Shown here: one piece after another, positions 33,001-43,175 of the stretch
How the letters are laid out: the number at the start of each line of letters is the position of its first letter
Position numbering within the stretch: the first letter of the stretch is position 1
Assembly (NCBI GenBank): GCA_019055375.1
Contig: JAHQIW010004280.1
Coordinates: 62,001-126,000 of the forward strand
Length of the DNA stretch: 64,000 nucleotides
Reading direction: 5' to 3'
Source: Parelaphostrongylus tenuis
Taxonomy: Eukaryota; Nematoda; Chromadorea; Rhabditida; Metastrongylidae
Translations under genes and position numbers: made by a program
Notes under the pieces: generated by a model
The model's database searches: none
What the model was told of the DNA's origin: nothing
Seen by the model: only the letters and a program-made list of their open reading frames with translations

Positions 33001-33665
33001 AGAAGAAAACGGAATCACCAGTGTGATGAGGGTCATTGGAAAAGGACAAAACGAACACGCCAACGACAAGCTATGGAGATCGTTTCATAAGTGCTTATAT
33101 AACACTCGTACAGTCTCCTCAGATGCCGGCCATTGTGCACTTCTTAACACTGCTAGTACTCGAATTTCATGTGATTGCTCTACAAGAGAAGATAATTGAG
33201 AAGACCCACGTGAGACAACTAGACGACGGAACTATCGTTATTCGTGGAGCCAACGAATTTTCGGAGTTGCCGGCTCCGTCATTCACTCATACGTCTCCCA
33301 TCTAATCAATTCCTACAAGGTTCTCAACTCTCGGGCATGATCTTCGCCTTCAACAATCGCCTCAGATGAGAGTCAGAATTTGTACTGATCAACCTGTACA
33401 GCTGCTGAGAGCGAGAAATAAGCGCTCCACAACAAGTTGAGTCGTATGATATCTTTGGTGGAAACTTCAATGTAGATTACAAGTTTCAGCAGAAAATGAA
33501 CATTATTTGTCACAAAATGAATGTCTTAATGATTCTTTGACAGCGCTTCTGATATCGCATGCCTACCTTTGAGCATTTACTTCCATTCAGTCTCCATGAC
33601 CGACTATTGATTAACTTCGGTATTGATTGGAAAACTCCGTATTTTCTTATTCAGCTTGAAATCGA
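33001..33665 (+). pseudogene. RTE-type LINE endonuclease relic (5' part)
   Basis: The plus frame 33036-33305 contains FHVIALQEKIIEKTHVRQLD and DGTIVIRGANEF, which correspond to the N-terminal apurinic-type endonuclease of hookworm RTE elements (family wording 'FHVIALQETKSRKTDVRQ'). The catalytic Glu of the LQE(T) motif is kept. Further pieces follow in other frames: GGNFNVDYKF, in the place of the 'VVGDFNAK' block, and LHDRLLINFGI near the end. It is heavily degraded. The RT part is absent. Confidence 0.65.
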
Positions 33666-33921
33666 AATTCATGTAATATTTAGCCATTAATGTTTCTTTA
33701 AAGGATTTGGTGTACTGATAAAAGCAAATACGCTTACTCATTTACTTTAGTGCTTAGGGGGACAATTCCTGACGCTGTGACTAGAAAAGCAAAATATCAT
33801 ACAAATCAGATTTGAAAATCTGTCTGATTTACCTGTCTTGTGTGTTCCATAAAAACTCGCTCATCTAGCAGTTGTTTTTTCAATCTAGTAAGAATTACAA
33901 TGAGGCACATTAGAGACACAT

Positions 33922-34063
33922 TTATGTGATATGTTCTCGACGAAGTAGTGGCAGAGTATTATTTCCCGTCATGTGTATTATTTCACACACTAAGATGAGT
34001 CTCCTTCGAATGTCACTCTGCTCTGAGCACTTGCTCAGCGTGCTTCGTTCTATCGTGACGTTT
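33922..34063 (-). CDS. Candidate terminal exon of an unidentified gene
   Basis: On the minus strand an acceptor (tctagtctcttccgtag) ends at 34064. It is followed by one base and 46 codons to a TAA: NVTIERSTLSKCSEQSDIRR, then RLILVCEIIHMTGNNTLPLL. Composition is coding-like. No neighbour exon was matched and no domain is recognised. It lies upstream, on the same strand, of the candidate gene at 30.9-32.3 kb, but its own stop argues against it belonging there. Confidence 0.35.
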
Positions 34064-34712
34064 CTACGGAAGAGACTAGAAACTCACGCCTCTTCAGTTG
34101 CTGCTTGAGGGTTGGGCAATCAGCTGAGAATACAGCTAACTTCAAAAATAATTTCTTGACAGCGTTGAAATTGGATATTTGAATGGAACAAACGGTGGTC
34201 ATGCTTGCATCAAACTCATTCATTCACCCCTACAAAATTTAACCTTTCTGTATCGAAGTACATTCAAATTCTATACTCGGGCTCGAGCATTCGCGACATT
34301 GGATCGTTAAGTGCACACACACCTTATTCAACGGCCTTTCTTCTCGGAAAGAATATTTCATCAGACCTTCTGTAGTACTTTGATACCGTGCAGGACACAG
34401 GTTCTTTCGAGATTTCCTTATGTAAAAGTCGTCTTAGTGATTGTTCCACTTCAGTTATTTAATAGTGAAAGAGAGTTACTTCTCAAAGAGTGCGCTACCT
34501 ATGGAGTTTGGTTAGCAAAGATTTCAAAAGATTAGCTTAAATGCTTCTGAGTCAGCAACCCTGCATCGTCTACACAGTTGGCACTATTAAACATTTTGTT
34601 GGTTACCTTTTTGAATCCTTAGTGTTGAAACCGCAATTCTATTAAAATCTTTGTTCAGTTCTGGTCTAGAATCTGTTATATTCACTTGTGTGTTTTAAGG
34701 TGTGCTCAAGTC
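34064..34712. other. AT-rich non-coding stretch
   Basis: Nothing recognisable. The plus frame at 34311-34535 has no motif. Confidence 0.5.
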
Positions 34713-35575
34713 ATGGACCGTAAAGATCGAGGTATCGCAGTAGATGAGTCGCAAGATACAGGAATGAAAACAGTCCACTTTGTTAAAATAATTAGTTCTA
34801 AGCCAACAAACGTCTACAGAGCTGTGAAACATTTCAAAGAGATTTGAAGGATTGAAGACAGTCCAAAAAGATGATCCAATTACCGCGTCTACTGCTGAAA
34901 AGCAAAGAAGATCCGTTGTTAGATTCATCAAATTCCGGCGCGTTTGATGTGTAAAATGGCAAAGAAGATCGGAATTTGCGAGCGGAATTTGGAAACATTG
35001 TCGAAAATTAGCTAAATTTGCGCAACAACAAGTTTTCTCGTGTTCACTTTGTGGACAAAAAGATGAATGAGAAACGACTTTTGAAGGCTCGCCAAATGAT
35101 CTGTCTAATAGCTGGTGCTTGCTTGTTGAAGGTGATTTTAACATATGAGAAGTTGTTCACAGCGGAATCACTCCACAGTCACCAGAACCAGAGTCAACTT
35201 ATCAGGAAAGGTCAGCAGAAGTCCTCATTAGCAAAAACCATAGGCAGTTATTTTTCGGCCTTTGTGATGATCTGGGGCTTCATTTACGCCATGAGCAAGA
35301 TGTCGTTGATCTTCTTTAACACAAACGTCAAAGTGAACTCTAGGCTTTGGAGTAGTTAACATTTTGGCTCCTACGGATTTACGCTCCAGCAGGACTAGCT
35401 CTTACGCATTCGGCGCACTCATCAATAGCCACCTGTTAAAAGGCAGTTTCATGCTCCTCGTCTAGAGACATCTAGCCGTCAAATTCGCCACATTTCAACC
35501 CAGTGGGTTACTCCGTCGTCCATACTGAAAGAAACCATTTCGGTTATTCGCTTCGCTAGCCTAAACGCGTTTAAA
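34713..35575 (+). pseudogene. Mariner/Tc1-type transposase, nearly full length but dead
   Basis: In several plus frames the full order is present. The N-terminal helix-turn-helix region reads SSKPTNVYRAVKHFKEI, the linker MCKMAKKIGICERNLET, and the DDE domain VILTYEKLFTAESLHSHQNQ, AFVMIWGFIYAMSKMSLIFF and, last, FNPVGYSVVHTERNHFGYS. The first catalytic Asp of the 'FTDEK' block is Tyr here, and the last Asp of the 'NPxDY' block is Gly. Frame shifts and stops are frequent. The long minus-strand frame at 34695-35144 is its antisense shadow. Confidence 0.88.
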
Positions 35576-36074
35576 ATGGTTTCACCCTCGGTTGGGGATG
35601 AAAATTTTTTTCAAATTCTCGTTCTTTTTTACGACTATTGATCTAAAAAACGTAATTATTCACTCAATTGAATGCATTAACTTGCTTCTGCAATACATTT
35701 TACTCCTGAGATAGCTCAAAAAATTATGAGAACATGTTCTTACTCTCTTCATCACTTTGTGAACCGCGCCATTTCCGGCCGACGTGCGATTCGGATGGCT
35801 ACAAAGAAAGGCTGTGAAGTGATGGAGAGTACGGTACTTATCCGTTATATCCACCCTGTTCAAAACCTTTGGATAATAGTGTATTATTTCTTTCTTAAAC
35901 ACTTTTTGGCAATCATTCGCTATCTAAAGTTAAGTAAATTTGAACAACGTCTTCCATTTTTTAGATGGTTTGTTTTTTGCACTGCAAGAGACGAATTATG
36001 TTTTTGTCCAAGATTCAAGCATTTCTCGCTAAATAAAATTTTTTTTATGAGAGCTTAATAGTTATTTCATACAG
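35576..36074. other. Unassigned stretch
   Basis: The plus frame at 35726-36058 and the minus frame at 35660-35902 overlap at a GC-richer block (35760-35860). Both look weakly coding-like and neither has a motif. It is likely a dispersed repeat of unknown type. Confidence 0.3.
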
Positions 36075-36158
36075 AAAGCCTTAGACAAACCGCGACGTAC
36101 TTTGATTTCAAAAAGGGCTTCTAAGAGCGCTGTAACAGTCAAAAGAATATCAAGTTCT
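36075..36158 (+). CDS. Candidate internal exon, 28 codons, basic
   Basis: Acceptor tagttatttcatacag ends at 36074 and consensus donor gtaagt starts at 36159. The phase-0 frame between them reads KALDKPRRTLISKRASKSAV then TVKRISSS. Both splice signals are the best type for nematodes. A downstream block at about 36465-36661 (VKRILGSTVKRCLAESVAAW, after acceptor tttctgcactgcag) echoes the VKRI wording but does not join in phase 0. The protein is not identified. Confidence 0.4.
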
Positions 36159-36464
36159 GTAAGTATGAATTTCTTTAGATGCCCTCATCCTGTTTTGACC
36201 TCTTCAAATAGAGCGTTTTCTGCATTTTTGATACTTATTGTAGACATTTGATAACTGAATCTGAAATCTTAGTTTTTGAAGTTACATTTTATGGCTAGAA
36301 TGGCTTTCCTAATGCGCTCTAACGAGAAAAATTAGAATATCTTTAACATTCAGATATTTCTTGCCGAACAAAATTTTTCCAGTGAACTTTCAATAATTGT
36401 TTGATAACTTTAATCTCGACGATTCTCGTAGTGAGCCTAACTCCAGAACAAATTTATTTCTGCA

Positions 36465-36661
36465 CTGCAGGAGTCAAAAGAATATTAGGTTCCACAGTTA
36501 AACGATGTCTTGCAGAAAGTGTGGCTGCTTGGAACCAACGTCCGAAATCCCACCTTTTGGAGTGCGCAACCGAGGCCTCTTTCAGCTGTTGCAAGGCTCT
36601 AAGGGATCCTATTCAAGCATTAGCTATGCTTTTGAAATTGCTTATATCACAAACATTCTGA
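36465..36661 (+). other. Coding-like block open in three frames
   Basis: After the acceptor-like tttctgcactgcag, all three plus frames stay open for 30-60 codons. One has CRKCGCLEPTSEIPPFGVRN and another CLAESVAAWNQRPKSHLLE. Which, if any, is translated cannot be decided from the sequence. GC content is above the local average. Confidence 0.3.
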
Positions 36662-38971
36662 GGGCATTAGCACTGCACAGAACTTGAATTACCACTTGCG
36701 TTTGAAGTTGACACGTTTTTTGGACTTTCGGCCTCGTCAGTTGCACAGCGCTTTTCGATCCAGTCAGATCAGTCGCACACAGCAACTGTATAGAGTCTAC
36801 CAGCTACAAGCAAACAAGTGCGCTACACTGCTCGTTAAGTGATAATTTTGAAACTTATAATTTTTAATCTCACTCACATTTCCCTTATTGTATAGAATGA
36901 AGTTTCAAGCTTCTCCAAAAACTGGAAGGTTATCACAAAAACCATACACTCTGAAGACAAGGCACCGTACAGAACTTGAATCACCATATGCTCTTGGATT
37001 TTATTAAATGAGCGGCTTTTCATTTTCTAGGTTACAACGCTGCTTTTATTGCATGATAGTGACGTGTATTCGAAACGACAACCTCGAAAGGGTAAAGGCT
37101 GATTTTTTCTATATAAGAAAAGGTTTCACAAATCACAAACTACTACCTGTGTGATTTTGTTATGTGTTTATTTACTTTCCGTTCTTTATCGCGTACCCTG
37201 GCATCATTCCTCTGCATGCTATTTCGATCTGATTCTAAGACGTAATTCTGAGGGGGATTGAAACTCTAGGCGTCAATTATTTCATGAGAAGTGCCATGCA
37301 TTTGTGAATTCGTCTTCATCAACATTGCGAAACGTTTATTCAATGCATATTTAATTTTCAACCCCTAACGGACGGCAGTAGAAATCGATGAGCGCATAGT
37401 GAATTACGCGATTTTCATTGTTTGATTAAGGCCTTTCTTCGTTTGGCAAAAATTTTCAGATTTCTTGTAGTACTTTAATGAAATAAGATATTCTCTACTC
37501 ACTCATATGCTTCTAGTTTAGTAATACGTGTTGTCTGTGAAGGAAAACGCTCTTTTACTACTTCATCGTACTAAATTTAGCATTCAATTAATTGTATTGC
37601 GATATACAAAGGGAATCACAATGAATTGTGGTCTTCCTAGTTTCATACAAGATCCCAAAGACATTAGAGTAAATAAAAATTGGAGAACAACTAGTAATTT
37701 ATCAAAATTCGTTACTCCTGCGGTATTTGATAAGTGTTCATCGAAAACTCTCATTATAACTGAGTTTATGTCGATCATTCGTTTATTCTCACTTATTCAG
37801 AGTTGGCGTATGTGAGAAAAGTTGAGTATTCATGTATAGCGGAAGAATTCTAAGCGATAAAGGACAATCGCGTTTGAATAAAAGGCTTAGAACATTTTAT
37901 AATGCAGACTACTGATCAAAAATACGTGTCTACAGAGAAGTTTTCTCGGTACGAAAAAAGTATTTTTTATTCCCTATCGAGGTTTTAGTAATTATTTTTC
38001 AGCTTGAATATTGAAATTCTGAAGGGCGTGTTTTATTTTCAAATGGTTTTTACATGTGTTGCACAGGTTAACTGATATTTTTTGTACTTAAATGTTAGAC
38101 GGCTACAAAATTTCAAGTCGATCTCATTTGCTGGTCAGGATCTCTTCATAGAAGTGTTAGTAACCACTGAAAAATCTCAAATCTCTGGCTACAATAATGT
38201 ATATCCGATTGTACAATTTACCCTTTTATCTCGTTGTAGCATTCAGAACAAAATTTCGGTTCTCAATCACTTTTCACCTTTGTTTTTACTACGCGTAAAC
38301 ATCGCTGGAAGCAAGAAAAGCATATCAGCGTGTGGATAATTTCTCGTATCATCAGAACCTGCGTTTTTGTCTAAAATTTCTGCCGGTATGCTAGAGAAAT
38401 CCTAGTTTGAATAACAGTATTTCAAACATGATAGCCGTTTCGCCCCGGCCCTGTTTTCCGACTCTGTGAGTTGGCCGGTAAGCAATGTCGCCGAAAAGTT
38501 TCATAGATGAGTGAAATGTAAAGACAAGCCAAAGCAGCGATTTTTTAGTAAGATAATCGCCTGATCTACGGCTTAACTCGACAGCGATCTACCGCATTAC
38601 GCATTAAAACGGCAGAAAAAATTGTTATTTCATTGATGACTTTTTTGCCGCATTGACAGAAACTTTGTATAAAAATGTGTGATTTTGACACAAAAGAAAA
38701 CTCTGTGCACGTTGACATGCTCATCGTGCTCTCCGCAATTCATACGTGTGACAAAAATGAAGGCGACATGCGGGTGAGAAATAAAATTTTTTTTCTGAAT
38801 GTTACAGCGTTATCAAAGGGCGCTTTGAAACGCTGACGATGTGCTGTTGTAGTCAGAGATTAAGGATTTTGAGTGACTCTAGATACTCCTTTGAAAATTT
38901 TCTGCTCAACGAATGAGATTCGCTTAATAATTTGTCGCCGCTCAACATATAAGTATCAGTTTTTCCATTGA
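36662..38971. other. Non-coding stretch with dispersed repeats
   Basis: Pieces of the CACGTGTTCC/TTGCAG repeat (36700-36780), a body fragment of the SINE (about 37280-37385) and the AAGCTTTCGAATG family (38080-38340, 38850-38960) were seen. The frames at 37528-37815 and 38082-38339 have no motif, and the latter runs through a repeat. Confidence 0.5.
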
Positions 38972-39263
38972 ATCGACTGTTTCTAAAACCTCGTTATAAA
39001 CATTCAAAATCAAATCCAAAAAAAAAGAATGTTTTTGGCCTAAAACGAGGTTGGTACGCCAGGGCCATACACCAGTGTTTCGGAGGCTCGTCGTCCTCGT
39101 CAGTTACCCCCGCCCCACATTAAGCCCTGCATTGTAGCAAGGAGGTAGACGTATGTGGTATGTGGCGATGGCATAGTGTATAGCACCTCGTTTTAGGCTA
39201 AAAACATTCTTTTTTTTGGATTTGATTTTGAATGCTTATTACGAGGTTTTAGAAACAGTCGAT
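38972..39263. mobile_element. Foldback element related to the one at 3.1-3.8 kb
   Basis: The left arm, 38972-39051, and the right arm, 39185-39263, are near-perfect reverse complements (atcgactgtttctaaaac against gttttagaaacagtcgat). The 133-bp centre has the phrases acgccaggg.catacacc.gtg, tttcggagg and ccctgcattg.agcaaggagg that also fill the element at 3061-3769. The two elements share the tcgactgttt/taaaac end sequence but differ in the rest of the arms, so they belong to one family with variable arms. Confidence 0.9.
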
Positions 39264-39617
39264 TTAGTCGATTAGATTTAATATGCATCAAACATGCGCA
39301 GATATGTATGCATTTACACACTTACTAGATTGAATTTGTCTTCACAGCAAGTCTTATGGATTTTTGAAATAATTTCATTCACTTTGCTATCTTGCCACGA
39401 TCATTCATGGAGATGATCGAGATAGGGTATGATTTTCGGCAGACTTTAGTAGAAGGCCATTTCGAAGCCCCGGCCGAGCCAATGAAGAAAACTGAGTGTG
39501 AAACATAATGCTATTTTTACTGTTGCTACGAAAAGGCTTTTCTAAAAATAAAACAAATCGTCGAAATCGCAGAAGTTTAAGCTTTCGAATGGTCATCAAA
39601 TGTCTGAAAGAAAGCGT
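39264..39617. other. Non-coding stretch
   Basis: Contains an inverted block of the 'tgtttcacactc' dispersed repeat near 39490 and an AAGCTTTCGAATGGTCATC block near 39580. Nothing else was recognised. Confidence 0.5.
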
Positions 39618-40190
39618 TTAGGCAGCGAGAAAAGCCTTCAAACAATCGTGTACCTCAGCTGGTACAACTCGCCATGGCCTATCGATGTGCCAAGGCAGTG
39701 CCGATATCCCACCGAGTGGGATCAAATCATCGATTATCAGGTGTCTCGCAGCGCTTCTTAATTTTGCCCACACCCGCTCATCATGTACTTGGTCAATAAA
39801 ATTGTATTTCTTACGCGTCGAATAGAAACAGAAGTCGTTATATGGTCTCAGTTTGCTCTTCAGGTGGCTCTGAAGAAACATACGACTTCTGCTCACTGGT
39901 ATATCATACCCCTGAAAGCTCTAAACAGATAGGTTGAAGATGTTAATGAATTTATCAATGAAGTCAAATGGTGATGGCTGAAGTTTTCTTCCAGCTGCAC
40001 TGCTTAAAATTTCGCACCCAAATTCATTCCTGTCCAAAAAGATGCATTTGGTAGTTTTCTGACTCTCGTATTTTCCATATGATTTTCACGGGGAGCCAAT
40101 CCAGGATATAGAATAAGCTTATCGTGTAGATCTTCTTCTTGAAAGACAATCGGTAAGTCGCGAAAAGCGTCCATGTATTGGTTTTGCCTC
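39618..40190 (-). pseudogene. Broken ~190-codon coding region, protein not identified
   Basis: The minus strand carries an uninterrupted run of coding-like sequence. It opens with MDAFRDLPIVFQEEDLHDKL and LAPRENHMENTRVRKLPNAS (about 40165-40030). It then shifts frame at about 40030 to NEFGCEILSSAAGRKLQPSP, reaches a TAG at 39923-39921, and continues in the same frame with RSRMFLQSHLKSKLRPYNDF, NFIDQVHDERVWAKLRSAAR and PWHIDRPWRVVPAEVHDCLK to TAA at 39618. An acceptor-like tctttttggacag ends at 40030, so the switch there could instead be an exon edge. Absence of introns elsewhere and the internal TAG favour a pseudogene or transposon ORF. Confidence 0.55.
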
Positions 40191-40907
40191 TTCTTTTAAT
40201 CACCACTACTGCTCATCAAATTCGTATGAATAGTTAAACATTCTTATTTTTGTTGTTATTGTCATTTCAAATATGTGTACAAAGCTGAGCAGGTCTTCCA
40301 ATCATGACTTTCATCAAAAACAGCTGGGCGGGCCAGCTCAGTGTTTGTGATGGAGGACTTCAGCAGTCTGCACGTGTTCACATTAAAATTATTCTCATAG
40401 GTAACTTAAGGGAGGTACAGAAAAACGTCTCGAGAGTAATTAACTAAGAGGTTCTGATAAGCTGCAAAATATTTGAACATATCCAGCAGTAATGGTTGAT
40501 ATGACGAATAGTGTGTAAAGTAAAATACAACTGAATAATGAGGAATGAAGGTCCTTAAAGCAACAGAAGAAAACGTATTGCGTAAACCTATCTAGATCTC
40601 AACTCCTGAGTTACGCTAATAGTTCAAAGATTATCAGAGTCATCTATGAAATGGCATCGTAGGCAGTATGCAGCAGAATGCATGACAAGTTATTCGTTGA
40701 ATTTCCAATCTCTGTGATTACTTCCGGGTATAATACATTATGAAGAATGCCAAAAAATCAGTGGTATACATCGCAGTATCTTTCGTACATCTTATCACAA
40801 TTGACTAAATGCTAATAGCTTGATAATATCACACTAGCGTTTTTCTTCAAACAAAGAAGCTGTATATTTACAAAAGCATATGAGCGCGTAGAGTAAGCCG
40901 TGATGTA
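40191..40907. other. AT-rich non-coding stretch
   Basis: Nothing recognisable was seen. Confidence 0.5.
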
Positions 40908-41208
40908 AAGCTCTAAAGCTCTCGGCGTTGAATAGTACCTTAGGGATGCGCCATGCATTCGTGTTGAATTTTCTAACTTCATTTGAGGTGATTGAATGCA
41001 CATCTAGCCTCTACATTGACTCGCGGTGCCTCTCGCTGAACCGAGTCCGTGGTGCTTATCCTCCTAAACATGTCTGAGACCAGTTTGATACCAGTTTACC
41101 GATCCATGAGAGATGGATATCTTGGTAAGCTGTGAGCGCGCGAGATCGAACCTTTGACCTTATGTGCGACGCAGAGCACCTCTATCAACTGCGCCGCATG
41201 CGTTTTAG
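40908..41208 (-). mobile_element. tRNA-derived SINE, third copy
   Basis: This copy is collinear with the one at 24480-24778. It runs, in plus sense, from agctctcggc.ttgaatag through gggatgcgccatgcattcgt, gaatgcacatctagcc and gagatcgaacctttgacc (B box complement) to caactgcgccgcatgcg (A box complement). By eye the copies differ at roughly 15-20% of positions. Promoter boxes are recognisable. Confidence 0.8.
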
Positions 41209-41269
41209 CCGCGATGTTTTGAATTAGAAAAAGCTATCCAAGATCATTTTTTTACTGTGGGGGAAAGTT

Positions 41270-41533
41270 TTGATTAAACAACGAAATTTCTTTGCGAATT
41301 GCGCTGCATGCAGTGAATTCTACTGCTGTCACGAAGGGGTCAAGATCAAAATATGGTTCGACCTCCCTCTCCAAAGCTCTCCTTTCTTTCATTCAATTAC
41401 TCAAGTTCATGATTTTAAATCTCTATTAGCAGAACATTCGTGTCTGCCAGCATTATACGACATTCTTCAGAAGGCGGCATACTTTACAAGCAATGAATGC
41501 GACGAAACGAATCGAATGCAAAGAGTTCCCTGA
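41270..41533 (+). other. 87-codon open frame of uncertain status
   Basis: The frame has a cysteine-rich start (NCAACSEFYCCHEG) and a composition less AT-biased than its surroundings, but an alternative plus frame over the same block is also open (GSRSKYGSTSLSKALLSFIQ). No domain, no clear splice sites. It could be an exon or a transposon scrap. Confidence 0.25.
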
Positions 41534-42283
41534 TTCACACAGTAATGGTGCTATGGTGGTTTGCAAGCAGAGGTGGCTCTTCGCTGTCGCTCTATGTATG
41601 TATAATTATTTTTAGAGAGCGTGCTGACGTCAATTTTGTTTCTTGTTTTTTTTTCTCTTGTAAACCAGTTGCAATAGACTAACTAGCCAAACACCATTAT
41701 TTTTTGGAAAAAGTCACCAAACATAGACTTTGATAGTGCGAAGATCAAGAAAACTTTTGCACATAGTTACTGGCTTTTTGCAAATCATTTACCAAATTGT
41801 CCAGCTGGAGACTAGCCGCGCAGAAATCACATGAGCTGCAAATACAGCTTCCTTTAAGAACAATCGTCTTGTATTCTGCGCTATATCACGTCTGAAAGCG
41901 AGGCAGTCCTCCCTGCGAATCATATTTAGACTAACTCCGCTTGTCCAAAATACTGCCACAATCTTACACGGTGATGTTTTATGTTCCTACACTTATCTAC
42001 TGTCTTATTTTTTCGAAAATGTGGAAAAGTAGTGCAAGTCTTTGGAAAAATGGATGTCATTTTGTTCACTACAAACACTGGGGCTGATTTTCGGAGCATT
42101 GCTGTGTCTACTGGATAAAATCCGGCTTATGGTTTGTACAGTAATTCCCTTTGCCGTCTAAGATACGAGCTTTCATACGAAGGAGAAAACTGTGCGATCC
42201 GTAAATCCCGGGTAAGCAAAATTTCAATGTGGTCATCTTCTTCTGAAAACGGCTTTTAGATCCCAATGGTTTTATTATAAGAA
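41534..42283. other. AT-rich non-coding stretch
   Basis: Nothing recognisable was seen. Confidence 0.5.
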
Positions 42284-42958
42284 ATTTCTGTGAGCGTTTC
42301 ATGAAGTCTTTTATAGACACTTATACAAAGCAATACAAGCGTTTCGGCCTTTCAGCCTCGTCAATTTTATGGTGCCTTTCGTCTGAGCCAATCCCTTATG
42401 GGAAAGAATCCACTTACACAGAGGAATCGTCGACGAACATGTCATGCCGAGTGCAAAGTGAAAATCTATTTCACACATGACAAATATAACATTTAGGTGC
42501 ATGTCGAGTGATATGATCATTGGACATTTGGTATTAACAGTTGATTGCTCGATTGTGGCATTTTTAATAATACCTCTATATTCGACTATTTTTCAAAGCA
42601 GCAAAATCTAGCAGTTCACTTTTTTGAGCCTCTTATGAGGTTCTTACAGGCACTTATACAGTGCAATGCACGTGTTCCGGCCTTGCAGCCTCATTCGCTG
42701 AACGGTGCCTCTAGTCTGTTCCAAATATTTTAAGGAGCATTCCCTTACATAGAGGATTTGGCGACGTAACATGTTGCAATGCAGTGTGCAAAGTGTAAAA
42801 TTACTTCACACACGCAGGATAAACATCACTGAATTTCCAGTGACACGGTCACAGGACATTGCAGTTATTTCCAAATGGCTGACGAGGCTGCAAGGCTGAA
42901 ACACGTGTTTTGCGATGTGTAAGTGTCCACAAAAGACCATATGAAAGGCTCAAAAAAG
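42284..42958. repeat. Two tandem repeat copies, the second forming a foldback
   Basis: 42290-42530 and 42621-42870 are collinear diverged copies (cacttata.a.agcaat.ca, cgtgttccggccttgcagcc, cttacacagagga, cgacgaacatg). The start of the second copy (42621-42697) recurs inverted at 42877-42956, giving arms of about 77 bp around an ~180-bp centre. No coding frame. It is the densest cluster of the CACGTGTTCC/TTGCAG repeat in the window. Confidence 0.75.
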
Positions 42959-43175
42959 AAAATACACTATCAGATTATATTGTTTTGAGCGAGGTCTGAA
43001 AAATAAGTCGGCTATGAGCATTTATTTCATAGTTTAGAGTGAGGCTAGTTGGTTTTTAAAAACAAAGAGACTTGATCATCCTCTGATCCATATGCAGTGA
43101 ATCTGATGCCCCAACAATCTGGAATGTTTGAAATGGTTGAGTTGCTGATAATATCGACATAGGCTTATAAATCAG

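Noticed and set aside
34695..35144. 149-codon minus-strand open frame
   Set aside because: It lies antisense to the recognisable mariner transposase on the plus strand and has no motif of its own.
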